The notes under the pieces are model-generated. The model was not told the DNA's origin. It ran no database searches and saw only the letters and a list, made by a program, of their open reading frames with translations. From assembly GCF_030052815.1 (NCBI RefSeq), contig NC_079499.1:80205183-80269182 (forward strand): a stretch of 64,000 nucleotides of DNA, read 5' to 3'. The translations under genes and the position numbers were made by a program. How positions within the stretch are numbered: position 1 is the stretch's first letter; every line of letters starts with the position of its first letter. Of the stretch, positions 22,113-34,765 are shown piece after piece. This DNA comes from Hevea brasiliensis (taxonomy: Eukaryota > Streptophyta > Magnoliopsida > Malpighiales > Euphorbiaceae).

Positions 22113-25100
22113 TTAGTCTCTGAACAGCTGTGGGTGTTGTCTCCTCATATCCTCTTCACGTTCCTAAGTAGCTTCCGGGCCTGAATGATGGTTCCACAGC
22201 ACTTTAACAAGGTGTATCTATTTGTTCCTCAGCTGCTTCACCTCATAAGCCAGAATTTCTATGGGTTCTTCCTCATATGAGAGGTCTGGATTTACTTCAA
22301 TCTCTACAACTGATAGTACATGAGATGGGTCATATCTGTACCTCCTTAACATGGACACATGGAAGACATTGTGTATCCTTGCTAACTCTAGAGGTAATGC
22401 CAACCGATATGCCAAAGGACCCACTCTTTCCAGAACCTCATATGGTCCGATGAAACGAGGACTCAGTTTCCCCTTTCTGCCAAATCTCACAATCCTCTTC
22501 CAAGGAGAAACTTTGAGGAATACTTTATCACCCACTGCATACTCAATATCTCTTCTCTTCATATCAACATAGGACTTCTGACGGTCTGATGTAGCCTTGA
22601 GTCTATCTCTGATCAATCTGATCTTTTCCTCTATCTGCTGAACGATTTCTGGCCCAATCATCTTCCTTTCACCTACTTCATCCCAACATAAGGAGTTCTG
22701 CACTTTCTGCCATACAAAGCTTCATATGGAGGCATCCCAATGCTTGATTGGTAGCTATTGTTATAAGCAAACTCAATCAAAGGCAAGTGTGTATCCCAAC
22801 TACCTTCAAATTCAATCACACAAGACCGTAGCATATCCTCCAATATCTGAATAACCCTCTCAGACTGGCCATCTGTCTGTGGGTGGAATGCTGTGTTGAA
22901 GTTCAATCTAGTTCCTAGGGCTCTCTGAAGACTACCCCAGAATCTAGAAGTGAACCTAGGATCTCTGTCAGACACAATTGATACTGGCACTCCATGCAGT
23001 TTTACAATCTCATATATGTACAATCTGGCCAATCTTTCCAGGCTATAGTCCATCCGCACTGGTAAAAAGTGAGCAGACTTGGTCAATCTGTCAACTATAA
23101 CCCATACTGCATCATGACCACTCTGTGTCCTTGGAAGTCCTGTAACAAAATCCATAGTTATTTGCTCCCATTTCCACTCTGGTACTGACAAAGGATGTAA
23201 CAAACCAGCTGGAACTTGATGTTTTGCCTTTACTTGCTGACAGGTTAGGCATTTGGAAACAAATTCAGCTATATCTCTCTTCATACCCATCCACCAGTAA
23301 TGCTCTTTCAGCCCTCTGTACATTTTAGTTCCACCAGCGTGCATAGCAAAAGGAGACTCATGTGCTTCCTTCATAATGATTTGTCTTAATTCCACATCAC
23401 TAGGAACGCACGTTCTGCTCTGATGTAGCAATAAACCATCATCTTTCATAGAAAATTCAGGTTTCATGCCCTGCTGGACTTCTTTCAGTAGCTTCTCATA
23501 TTTTTCATCACTCTGAGTAGCCATTCTGATCTGATCAATCAACACTGGCTGTACATGCCATGCAACTACTGTCTGTCCCTCATAATCAATCTCTAAACTA
23601 GCATGCTGTGCTTTCAATTCATATACCATGGACAAAGGAGAAACTCTGAGACTTGCCATAGTCTTACGACTTAAGGTGTCAGCCACCACATTTACTTTCC
23701 CTGGCTGATAGTCTATTAAACAATCATAGTTTTTAATGAGTTCTAACCATCTCCTCTGCCTCAAATTCAATTCCTTCTGGGTGCCTAAGTACTTTAAGCT
23801 CTTGTGATCTGTATAAATGTAGCATTTCTCCCCATACAAATAGTGTCTCCAGATCTTCAGAGCAAAAACAATAGCTGCTAGCTCTAGATCATGTGTTGGG
23901 TAGTTCCTCTCATGCGGTTTCAGCTGACGTGATGCATAAGCAATGACATTTCGATCTTGCATCAGTACACAGCCTAACCCATTGTGAGAAGCATCACTAT
24001 AAACTGTGTATTCTTTACCCGGAGTAGGTAAAGTGAGGACTGGAGCTTCAGTTAAACACCTCTTCAACTCATCAAAACTTTGCTGGCATTTGTCTGTCCA
24101 CTGAAATTTTACATCTTTCTGAAGCATTTTGGTCAGTGGCGAAGATAACATAGAAAACCCTTTCACAAACCGATGGTAATATCTAGCTAAACCCAGAAAA
24201 CTGCGAATTTCTGTGATATTCCTGGGCGGCTTCCAATTAAGGATAGCTTTTACCTTGCTGGAATCTACCTTGATCCCTTCAGCTGACACAACATGTCCCA
24301 AAAAGGAGATTTCTTTCAGCCAAAATTCACACTTCGACAATTTGGCGTATAGCTGTTTCTCCCTTAAAGTCTGCAGTACAATCCGCAGATGTCTGCCATG
24401 CTCCTCTTCATTCCTCGAGTATATCAAAATGTCATCAATAAATACCACCACAAATTGGTCGAGATATGGTCTGAAGATAGTGTTCATCAGATCCATAAAA
24501 GCAGCTGGAGCATTTGTTAACCTGAATGGCATTACTAGAAACTCATAGTGGCCATACCGAGTTCTGAAAGCAGTTTTTGGAATACTCTGCTCTTGCACCT
24601 TCAACTGATAATAACCAGATCGCAAATCAATTTTGGAGAATACGGCTGCACCCTTCAACTAATCAAACAGATTATCAATGCGAGGGAATGGATATCTGTT
24701 CTTTATTGTCACCTTATTCAACTGCGGGTAATCTATACATAAGCGAAGAGTACCATCCTTCTTCTTAACAAACAACACTGGTGCTCCCCAAGGTGACACA
24801 CTAGGGCGGATGAAGCCCTTTTCAAGTAATTCTTGCAATTGTATCTTCAACTCCTTCAACTCTGCTAGTGCCATTCTATATGGTGTTATGGAGATTGGAT
24901 CCACACCAGGCATAACATTAATTTCAAACTGCACTTCTCTTTCCGGAGGTAATCCTGGCAATTCATCAGGAAACACATCTGGAAAGTCATATACTGTAGG
25001 GATGTCCTTCAATGCTGGACTCCCCACTTGGGTGTCTACCACATGTGCCAAGTATGCTTCACACCCCTTTCTGATCATTTTTCTGGCTAGTGCAGCCGAA

Positions 25101-25573
25101 ATGATGTTTGATGGCAATAACTGCCTCTCCCTATGTATTAGCACATCACTGTATTGAGGGAGACCAAAAGTGACCGTCTTCAGCCTATAGTCAATCATGG
25201 CATGATGCCTAGCTAACCAATCCATGTCCAAGATGATATCATAATCTCTGTAGGGCATTGTAATGAAATCAGATGGAAAAGTGTGTCCTTGGATCACAAA
25301 AGGACAATCTCTATACATTCTATTAACCCTGACCTCCTGTCCTGGCGGACTTGTTACTAGCACCTCAAAGTCCATTTTTGTACATGGAACAGCAATGTAA
25401 TCAATAATGCTAGCACTCACATAAGAATGGGTAGAACCCAGATCAAATAACACAAACACATCTTGATTAAAAGTTGAGAAGGTACCAGCCACAACATCAG
25501 ATGTCTCCGCCTCTTCTCTCTGTCTCATTGCGTAGACTCTGACTGGAGCACTGTCTTGCTCTGAATGTTTCAT
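22113..25573 (-). pseudogene. pol: pol of Tek-B element 2 (near-complete, three main breaks)
   Basis: The protease/RT start (24659-25573) has an altered active site, LFDLGSTHS in place of LFDPGSTHS, and ends at a TAG where relatives have CAG. RT-RNase H-integrase (22673-24658, 661 residues in frame) keeps [42 protein letters not shown], the H-H-C-C zinc finger (CLTCQQ), [21 protein letters not shown] and DGQSERV. A one-base loss at about 22690 shifts into the integrase C-terminus (22218-22703) with the GPY/F module, which ends at TAG 22218, again CAG in relatives. Beyond it the chromodomain remnant (KVLW, then Trp-Glu region) runs to about 22113. It would be one polyprotein if unbroken. Confidence 0.92.
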
Positions 25574-25579
25574 TGTGCC

Positions 25580-26283
25580 TTGGCTACCTGCTGGGCTACC
25601 TCTACCCCTGCGTCTACCTTTACTAGGTGGTTGTGAACTTCTGGTGACAGGGCTCTGAACTGACCCTTCTGCAGTAGTAGGAGGTGGTCCAACTCTGCGA
25701 CTACTGGTGCAGTCCTTGGCAAAGTGTCCTGTGCCTCCACAGTTATAACAGGCTCCAATAGCCTTCTAGCATATCCCACCATGATTTCTGCTAGTACTGG
25801 TGCAGTCCTTGGCAAAGTGTCCTATGCCTCCACAGTTATAACAGGCTCCTATGGCCTTGTAGCATACTCCACCATGATTTTTACCACAAGTTTCACATTG
25901 GCAGGGAGGGTAGGAACTTCTAGTTATTCGATGACTGGACCTTGGTGGTCTCTGCCTTGATGATCTACCTCTATTATATCCTTGAGCTCGGGGCTCCTCA
26001 AATTCTTTTCTCTTCCCTAAATTACTGCTCAAGCTCGACCCATAGGTTTCTCCCTCTTCTCTATTTCACACTGTCCTTGTGGGGGTTGGGTTTGTACTTG
26101 GGCTTGGGCTGACAGATTATTAGCCATTTATTGAAAGAAAATGGCCATTTGTTGGGCCATTTGTGCAGTAATTTGTATCGATAAAACTGGTACAGTTGGG
26201 CCTTCGACACTTTGTGGAGCTGGGGCCTCAACTTGTACCTCAGCCTCTATCGATTGATCGATTGAATGATCACCCTCTTCAAT
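25580..26283 (-). pseudogene. gag: gag of Tek-B element 2: core deleted, zinc knuckle duplicated
   Basis: The leader (EEGDHSIDQSIEAEVQ) is recognisable from 26283, but the initiator ATG has become ATT. The capsid core seen in element 1 (from FKGT... to the KFxxG region, several hundred bases) is missing; the leader joins the basic pre-knuckle segment at about 26033-26127. The nucleocapsid then carries two tandem copies of a 93-bp unit with a CCHC knuckle (CYNCGGIGHFAKDC at about 25800-25860 and its repeat about 93 bp lower), in frame with each other except for a TAG near 25770. It cannot make a working capsid protein. Confidence 0.85.
25702..25887 (-). repeat. 93-bp tandem duplication of the gag zinc-knuckle coding unit
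   Basis: The phrase GTGCAGTCCTTGGCAAAG recurs at an offset of 93 bases (25 7xx and 25 8xx), with the knuckle codons inside each unit. The two units differ by several substitutions, so the duplication is not brand new. Confidence 0.85.
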
Positions 26284-26452
26284 AGTCAATTCGAGGATCT
26301 TAGATCTCCTGAACAATTAACACAAGGAGATTTCCTCCCGTTAGTGCATATTTATAATGTAGTGTACTGTATGTATCAAACAATGACATTGAGCAGTTGT
26401 ACTATGAAAAAAAAATATTCAAATTACAGGTGAAAACAAAATTTAAAAAGTA

Positions 26453-26472
26453 CCTCTGATACCACTAAAACA
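26453..26472 (-). promoter_or_regulatory. Primer binding site of Tek-B element 2
   Basis: Minus strand TGGTATCAGAGG (final base altered from C), with an 8-base spacer to the LTR end at 26473. Confidence 0.85.
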
Positions 26473-26755
26473 TGTCACACCCTACCCCTCTATAAGGCAT
26501 AACATGATCCCGTAGTATACCTAATGAATTACCAACTTCGCCTACTGATAACCCATTAAATATACTATATGGGATTTTAAAACTTTTCTTACTTCTTTTT
26601 ACAGTGGTGAGCACTATTAACAGGTGTTAAAAAAAATTTTTGAACTGAAGTGAAACAGCTAACACATTTGAAGAAATAATAATTTCTGTAAAAATTTTGG
26701 CTGAGTGCCATTTGTATTTTGAATAAAGCAGTTCTTCAAAAACCTATAAAAAAGC

Positions 26756-29700
26756 TGTGACACCCCTTACCCGTCTACAGTATATCCGAGTAAGCTATGT
26801 CACACGGTGTATCCAGAGCACTCTATTTTATCTTAATTAATTTTTATCATAGTTTTGAATATAACTTGTGAAATATAATTTATTTAAGTCATTTATTAAA
26901 ATTATAATTTATTTGAGGTTCCGAAAATTTTATAGAAAATCCGGCAGAGTACCGGCTAAAAATAGAGAAAACAGTTCTTCGGAACCTATGAAAAACACTT
27001 CCAATATTCATATCCAATCACTCTCAAAACTCCAATAATCATCAACAATGTCTCAATTATTTTACAACAACCTTTCCATTACTCAAACATTCATTTCTCA
27101 TAGTATTCATATATATGCAATAAATAAATACTCAAATTTTTCTATTCATAACCACAATTTTCATTATTTACATGAACATCAAATACATTACATAAGTTTT
27201 AATTACACAAAAGAAAATAAAAGTTAATTACAAAATATCAAAATGAAACCTAGTGCCCTACCAATGCACTGAAGATGGTGAGGTGACACGGACACTATGC
27301 AGAACTGCAGGAGGTCTCACCCAGCCTGTGGTCTACTGGGCTCTCGGTCAGTATCTCCAGAACCTACGCGTGGCAAAAGCAACGCGCTAAGCAATAATGC
27401 TTAGTGGTGCCAATAATAAAATAAAAAGAAATAACAGGAAGTAAATATGCAGTGAATGTATCGGTGTCTTATTGCAAATAAATTTTCGATGAGTATTTGT
27501 AGTCTTACTTATTTTGTACTTGTTATATTCATTATTTCATTAAATTTATCCACTTTCATTTTTGGTTGCCCAAGTAACCTATACTGGACGACTGGACTGG
27601 ATAAACGGGTAAACTGGCACTGGGTATCTAGTACTTCAGGCCGTCACACCATCGGTCACATATGCATCTCCCGGTGTGCAACAAAACAGCTAATAAGCTG
27701 TAATAACAATAGGCACAAGGCCAAATATCAATACAATGTCAGAATGGCTAAAAGCCATGAAATCACAGAATGGCATAATGCCATGTGCAGTACTGCTAAC
27801 TGAACCCTATTGGCATGCCAAACTATCCAAACCAATCTTGTTAGGTATACTAGGGCATTTGATACTTTTGAATTTTGTAATTTTTGAATTTCAAGCTTTG
27901 GTGTTACTATTCACTTCATTAGTTAACAAAAATGTTGACTTTTACATAGAAAATAGGTTCATTGGTTTTAACACTCCCAACATACCACATTTTGCATTCA
28001 AAACTTGTTGGCATTAATCACCAATACCATTTCTAAGCTTAAAACTAATGGAGCAGAATTTTCAATTTTTATACGCTAACTTTACTATTTCATTAGTTAC
28101 TGTTGCAGTGAGAATTTGAGAAAATGATAAACATGAAAGTTGTTTCTTATTTTGTCTAGTTGAATTTCATTTTTTGAATGACTCCATTCGGAGTTTTGTA
28201 GCTCAAGTTGTTGTCCAAAAACCACAACTGGCCGGATTGAAAAATTTCAGAACTGACCATATCTATAGTGCAGTGAACAGTGACTGCAACTGCCTTTTTG
28301 GATAGGTTCTGGTCATAATTTGGGGTAGGTTTCTTCATGAAAGTTGTTGTTCTATATCTTAACTTGTTGCTGTAAAAAGTTCAGGTCAATTGGGCCATTC
28401 TACAATGAGTTATGGCCAAATGAACAATTACTGTTCATTTGGTCATTCTGCAGAATCTGGTTGCAGGACATCCGGATTGGGGCAAGTTTTTGGTCCACTT
28501 GCTTTGGTCTTTTGGGCATGGTTTCTTCACCAAAATTGTGCCATTATGTGTCTAGTTTCATGTACAATTGGCTAAAAACCAATTTAACCTACACAGCCCA
28601 AGTTATGGCTGTCCAAACAGGCTGGACTCACAGCCACACCTGCTGCTCTCACTAGGCAGCATACCAAATCAGTTTGTAATGCTATAATTCACTCCAAATT
28701 ATGGTCAACTTACCTCAAATGGTCACTAATTGACCATTAAAATGTTTATTCACCATTACATAAGCAAAGTCCAAATTTCTCTCCAAAACCCTAGCTCAAA
28801 TTCAAGGTTCACACAACACATGTCATTTAGGCATACTAATCCTTTTCAACTTTATATCTACACATCAACACCATTTCTAAGCCATTTTAAATCCATCAAA
28901 ACCATCAACATTATCCCTTTCTTAGGGCTGCCAAATTCCATGGTGTACATACACATAAGTTTTATTTCATTTAATTTACAATTTCATACTCATTTTAAGT
29001 CCCTAACATGGAATAAAGAGAGAAATATGTATAAATAAGCACTAACCTTAGTATGGCAGAATTTTCCCTTGTAAATTCCTCACTTTCTTTTGTTTTCTTG
29101 GCTGCCAAACACTCTAGCAAGGTTGGGTGACAAATTTTAGTGAAGGGACCTAAGGGTTTTGGGGTAAGAATGGAGAGAAATTCAAGCTAGAAGGAAAAAA
29201 GGAAATGGAGGCTTCCATGGCTATGGTGGACGGGAATTGAGGGAAAAGGGTTCAGTTTTTTTCACTTCAATTTTCTGCCCATTTGACTCATTTTAATTGG
29301 TTTATGGACATGTGTCACAAGGTGATTGGGTGAGAGTGCTTAGTGACATAAGCATGAGGTCAAAATTGCAATTTTAATTCATTTTCTTTTCTTTTCTTTG
29401 CTACTCATTTTCAATTCAATTTTTAACAATATTTATTCACATTTTTATGTCATAATAATTATTTACTTAACTGGACAAGTCGGCCAAAAATCGCCTCTAA
29501 AGGCGAAATGACCAAAATGCCTTCCGTTTGGCTTAACGGGTCAAAATTGTCTGTACCGATTGAAAAATTTTTCTAGGTATTTTCTTGGCATTCTAATGCC
29601 ATAATAACCTCAATGACCCTTCTCTGGAGTCCCAATAATTATTTTATAATTTTTGCCCTGGGTCTAGGGCTCCTAGTTGCGAGAACCGCAACTTCTCACT

Positions 29701-29910
29701 AGGTTACCCATCGCTAGGCCACCGACTCATTTAACTTGGTTGTATTTTATTTCTAAAATTTTTTCTAAATTTTTCTTGTTAATATTTGAGTTAATTATGG
29801 TCCCTCACTTTAGTTTAAATATTTTTCCGGACATTCTAGCTATCCGGACTGACATTGGTCACCGGAACAGTAGAATGTACGGAGTTGCCACAGGGAGGGA
29901 GGGTGTTACA
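26756..29910 (-). repeat. 3' LTR of Tek-D element (3155 bp)
   Basis: In + coordinates it begins TGTGACACCCC and ends GAGGGTGTTACA beside the polypurine tract. ORFs at 27456-28017 and 28344-28655 recur in the other LTR simply because the LTRs are near-identical; none has a protein signature. Confidence 0.93.
27361..27409 (-). promoter_or_regulatory. Conserved double-hairpin module, copy 5 (Tek-D)
   Basis: Hairpin 2 is 27367-27386 (CGCG ends, AAAA loop on +). Hairpin 1 is extended to 7 bp, CTAAGCA/TGCTTAG (27387-27404). Confidence 0.7.
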
Positions 29911-29948
29911 ACTCTTCCCCTCTAATTTAAATTTCGTCCTCGAAATTT
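29911..29948 (-). promoter_or_regulatory. Polypurine tract and inverted repeat of Tek-D element
   Basis: Minus strand AGAGGGGAAGAGT directly before the LTR. The inverted repeat AAATTTCG...CGAAATTT is at 29929-29948. Confidence 0.87.
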
Positions 29949-32900
29949 ACCTGATGCAAACAGTTGAGGGAACTGCTGCCTCATCGTCTCTTCACTTTCC
30001 CAAGTTGCCTCTTCGGTGTTGTGGTGCCTCCAAAGCACTTTCACCAGTGGAATCTGCTTATTCCTCAACCCTTTCACTTCCCGAGCCAGGATCCGCATAG
30101 GTTTTTCTTCATATGTCAAATCCAGTTGTACTTCAATTTCTTCCATGGAGATGACATGTGAAGGATCTGAGCGGTATCTTCTTAGCATAGACACGTGGAA
30201 CACATTGTGGATCTTGTCCAGCTCTGGTGGTAAAGCTAGCCTATAGGCCACTGGACCCACACGTTCAATGACTTCATATGGGCCAATGAACCTAGGGCTC
30301 AACTTACCTTTTCTTCCAAATCTCAGTACCTTCTTCCACGGTGACACCTTGAGGAACACTTTGTCGCCAACCGCATATTCTATTTCTTTTCTCTTCAGGT
30401 CGGCATAAGATTTACATCTATCCGAGGCAACCTTGATTGGCTTTGATCGGTTTTACTTTCTCCTCGATCTGTTTCACAGTGCGGCCCTACTAGTTTGTCT
30501 TCGCCCAATTCAGTCCAGCACACTGGAGTTCTACATTTCCTCCCATACAGTGCTTCATACGGGGCCATTTGGATGCTAGCTTGGTAACTATTGTTGTATG
30601 CAAATTCTGCCAGTGGGAGGTATCTATCCCAACTTCCCTTAAACTCAATGACATAACTCCTCAGCATATCCTCAAGGACCTGACATATATTTCACGTTAT
30701 TATTATCATTTTAGTTCAATATTTGTATTAATTCAATTGGTTCAATTGTTTACCTGGATTACTCTTTCTGATTGCCCATCCGTCTGAGGATGGAAAGCTG
30801 TGCTGAAGTGGAGTTGTGTACCCAAGGACTCATGCAACTTTTTCCAAAATCTCGATGTAAACCTTGGGTCTCGATCAGATATAATGGAAAGTGGAATTCC
30901 ATGCAGTCTAACTATCTCACTAATATATAATTCTGCTAACTTCTCCAGTGAGTAGTCAGTCCTAACTGGCAGAAAGTGTGCTGACTTTGTCAATCTATCC
31001 ACTATCACCCATACTGCATCATGTTTCTTCTGGGTGAGAGGTAGACCACTTACAAAATCCATGGTGACCCGATCCCATTTCCATTCAGGTATGCGTATAG
31101 GCTGTAGCAAACCTGATGGAACTTGATGTTCTGCCTTGACTTGCTGACATGTCAAGCATTTAGTCACATAGTTAGCTATGTCCTTCTTCATACCAGGCCA
31201 CCAATACTGAAGCTTCAGATCATGATACATCTTTGTATTTCCTGGGTGCATAGCATATACACTGGTGTGTGCCTCTTTTAGAATACTAGCCTTCAATTCC
31301 CCATCATCTGGTACACACACTCTTCCTCTGTAGTATAGACACCCATCTGCTTTCACCTCATAGTCAGTTGCTTTTCCCTCTGAGATTTTGCTCATAATAG
31401 CTATTAACTTTTCATCTGCCTTTTGCCCATCTAAAATCTGCTATAGCAGGTTTGGCCTCACTTGCAACTCAGCCAAAATAGCTCCATCTCGAAACAAAGA
31501 TAGACGGGCATTCAATGATCTCAAAGTTGTGATGGATTTTCTGCTCAAAGCGTCAGCAACTACATTTGCCTTCCCATGATGGTAGTCAATTACACAATCA
31601 TAGTCCTTTAGGAACTCAATCCATCGCCTCTGTCTAAGGTTGAGCTCCTTCTGAGTTGGCAAGTATTTCAGGCTTTTGTGGTCTGTGTAAATGTAGCACT
31701 TTTCACCATACAAGTAGTGCCTCCATATCTTCAGTGCGAAGATAATTGCTGCAAGCTCTAGATCATGGGTAGGGTAATTCTGTTCATGTGCCCTTAGCTA
31801 CCTGGAAGCATAAGCGACCACCTTCCCTTCTTGCATCAATACACACCCTAACCCATTATGAGAGGCATCACTGTAGACCACAAAGTCCTTTCCCGACATT
31901 GGCTGTGTTAACACTGGTGCCTCTGTCAACGTAGCCTTCAACTTCTCAAAACTAGCCTGACACATGTCATTCCAGTCAAATCTGACATTCTTATGTAACA
32001 ACTTGGTCATTGGAGCAGCTATTAAGGAAAACCCCTTCACAAATCTTCTGTAATACCCAGCTAGCCCCAAAAAGCTTCTGACCTCAGTTGTATTTCTTGG
32101 AGGCTTCCATTCCATCATTGCTTCTATTTTCTTGGGATCCACCCTAATCCCATCAGCTGACACTATGTGTCCATGGAATGCAATCTCATTTAACCAGAAG
32201 TCGCACTTTGACAACTTAGCATACAACTTCTTTTCTCTCAGGGTTTGCAGAACAATCCTCAAATGTTCATCATGTTCTTCCATGGTCTTGGAATACACCA
32301 AAATATCATCAATAAAGACCACTACGAACCGATCTAAGTATGGATGGAAGATACGGTTCATAAGGTCCATGAATGCCGCTAGCGCATTTGTTAGGCCAAA
32401 GGGCATCACTAGAAACTCATAATGCCCATACCGGGTCCTGAATGTAGTCTTTGGCACATCTACATCCTTTACCCTCAACTGATGATACCCTGATCTGAGA
32501 TCAATCTTAGAAAATACTCCTGCTCCCTTCAACTGATCAAATAAATCATCAATTCTAAGCAACGGATATTTGTTCTTCACAGTCACTTTATTCAACTGCC
32601 GGTAATCGATGCATAACCTCAAAGTCCCATCCTTCTTTTTCACAAACAGCACTGGAGCTCCCCATGGTGACACACTAGGGCGTATAAACCCCTTATCAAG
32701 CAACTCTTGCAACTGAGTTTTCAACTCCCTTAATTCAGTGGGTGCCATCCTATAAGGAGCAATGGAAATGGGTGCTGTACCCGGCAGTGTCTCAATATCA
32801 AATTCAACTTCCCTTTCTGGTGGCAAACCAGGTAATTCTTCAGGGAACACATATGGGAAGTCTTTTACTGTGGGTATGTCACACAGATCTAGCTTAGCCT

Positions 32901-33462
32901 GCCTAGTATCCACCACATGTGCTAGGTAGGCTTCACAGCCTTTTCTCATCAGTTTTCTCGCAACTGTGGCTGAGATAACATTGGACAAGAAATCTGTCCT
33001 TTCCCCTACAACTATAATCTCATTACCCTCAGGAGTTTTCAAAGAAATTCTCTTCAATTTACAATCAACCATTGCCTGATGACGTGACAACCAGTCCATT
33101 CCCAAAATCATGTCAAACTCATGGAAAGGCAACTCAATCAAGTCTGCCAAGAATTCATACCCCTGAATCCTTAACGGGCAACCCTTGTACACTTTGTTTA
33201 CTACCACACTGTGGCCCAATGGATTAGTGACCAGAATGTCTTGGTCACTCTCCCCTACTAGTATCCCCCTTTCTACGGGTAGGTTGATGCAGATGTATGA
33301 ATGAGTGGATCCTGGATCCACCAATGCATGCACAGATGTAGTGTAGAGGGAGAACGTACCCCTGATGACATCCAGGGCATCTTGCTCCTCCTGAGCTCTA
33401 ATGGCATAAGCTCTTGCTGGTGGTCTGCCCTCAGGCCTCTCTGCTGGCTCAGATGCAGGCCT
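29922..33462 (-). pseudogene. pol: pol of Tek-D element (nearly intact, with intron-like insert)
   Basis: Protease-RT-RNase H is open over 31798-33333. Visible motifs are [33 protein letters not shown] and [14 protein letters not shown] at 31795-31797 and another at about 31438 are in the same frame as the next pieces (31441-31713, 30742-31395), so no net shift occurs up to integrase. Integrase has the H-H-C-C finger ([11 protein letters not shown]), [22 protein letters not shown] and DGQSERVIQ. The frame then runs into a 74-bp insert and resumes at VLEDML (30679 downward). A small shift near 30480 leads to the last piece (29922-30359), which holds the GPY/F module and an intact-looking chromodomain (VKVLWRHHNTEEATWE). 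Chromodomains are thought to steer integration to heterochromatin. Confidence 0.93.
30680..30753 (-). other. Candidate 74-bp spliceosomal intron inside Tek-D integrase
   Basis: Minus strand: CAG|GTAAAC at the 5' side and TGTCAG|GTC at the 3' side. The insert is strongly AT-rich, 74 bases long (not a multiple of three), and adds an in-frame TGA at 30742-30744 if read through. Removing exactly GT...AG restores the integrase reading SERVIQ|VLEDML found uninterrupted in the Tek-B and Tek-C copies. I infer an intron. A chance insertion with GT/AG ends is the alternative. Confidence 0.75.
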
Positions 33463-34638
33463 CTATAATGATCCCACTGCGTCAGATTTTCCAGATTTCC
33501 TACCCCTTTGTAGTACAGGAGCAGGTTTGTCCGCTTGTGTTGGAGCAGTTGTAGTAGTTCTGCGTGGACAATTCCTCAGCTGATGATCTGTCGACCCACA
33601 CCTTAAGCAGGCACCAGTCACTCTCCAACACTCCCCCTTATGCCACTTCAGGTAATGTGGACATGCAGAAGATACTGGGGCTGGTCCCCTGAACCCCATC
33701 CCTGGAGAGCTGCCCACTGATGGTGTGGACTGACCTCTCCTAGGGGTAAACTGTGGCCTGGGCCCCTGAGACTGACCCTGACCTTGTGGTTAACCTGAAC
33801 TCTATGCAGGTGGACCCTTGAACTTCTTCCCAGATGCAGGAGATGAACTAGACTGACTTGGGCCCCTCTTCTGCTGTCTCTCTCTTCTGGTCTGCTCACT
33901 TATTCTTACTTTTTCAACTTTTATTGCAGCTTCCACTAACTTGGTAAAGTCGGTTCATCCCAAGGCAGTGATCATGATCTTTATGTTGTCATTTAATCCC
34001 TCTTCAAATCTCTTACACCTTTCGGCCTCATTAGGGACTATCTCCCTTCCATAGTGGCTTAATCTGACAAATTCCTTTTCATACTCGGCCACTGTCAGCT
34101 GTCTCTGCCTCAGGTTAATGAACTATCTTCTTCTCTCTTCCAGGTATACACTACCCACATATTTCTTCTTGAATTCGGAGAGGAAGAAGTCCCAAGTTAT
34201 TACTTCTGGTTGCACTTCACTAGACACCGTATCCCACCATTCATATGCATCATCTTGCAACAGAGATACAGCAGCTTCTAGATTTTGCTCTGGAGTGCAG
34301 TGGAGTTGTTTTAAAACTCTGCTTGTTCTGTTTAACCAATTTTCGACTGCAACAGAATCATCTTCTCTCTTGCCAAAGAAGTCCACTGCTCCAAATTTTC
34401 TTAGTCTTTCCAGGTGTGATTTCTGCTGTGGAGGTGGCGGTAGTGGTGGTGGTGCTGGCATTACCCCAGCCATTTGTCTGAAGAATTCGGCCATTTGTTG
34501 GAACATGGCCTGTGGAGGCTAAGCAGGCTCTGCTTGAGCTGGCGGAGTAGGTTATCCCCTACCCCCAATCTCAACTACTGCAGGTGGAGCATGACTCTCC
34601 ACTTCTTCCTCAACTGCTCTCTGAGATGTAGGGTCCAT
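33463..34638 (-). pseudogene. gag: gag of Tek-D element (in-frame stops)
   Basis: The start is taken at ATG 34638, after the primer site, with the acidic leader EEEVESHAP. The capsid core in 34123-34506 shows FGAVDFFGKREDDSVAVENWL, LLQDDAYEWWDTVSSEV and FFLSEFKKKYVGSVYLEE, then meets a stop near 34123 where element 5 stays open. The nucleocapsid part (33463-33717) has CPHYLKWHKGEC and the CCHC knuckle CLRCGSTDHQLRNC. Stops near 33800 and at 33463 lie in the same frame as pol, so the parent was probably a single gag-pol frame. The sequence is very different from Tek-B gag, which supports a separate lineage. Confidence 0.9.
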
Positions 34639-34748
34639 ATCCTATTCAAAATAACAAAGATAAACAGATCTGCATTAGTGTCACCTCGACTCTTACAAAT
34701 GCAATGCATGGTATGGACTCAATCTAGGCCCAGAAACGCCTAAACCAG

Positions 34749-34765
34749 GCTCTGGTACCACTAAA
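34749..34765 (-). promoter_or_regulatory. Primer binding site of Tek-D element
   Basis: Minus strand TGGTACCAGAGCCTGG, one mismatch from the initiator-Met-type site over the first 13 bases, with a 5-base spacer TTTAG to the LTR. Confidence 0.88.

Noticed and set aside
27736..28655. Open frames of 93 and 103 residues that recur almost unchanged at 35747-36597
   Set aside because: The recurrence is explained by the two LTRs of one young element being near-identical. There is no start context or domain signature, and older Tek-D LTRs do not keep the frames.
29855..30246. Plus-strand open frames opposite the Tek-D integrase end
   Set aside because: These are antisense shadows of the chromodomain/GPY-F coding region; the same happens at 4515-4736, 22351-22572 and 50074-50355.
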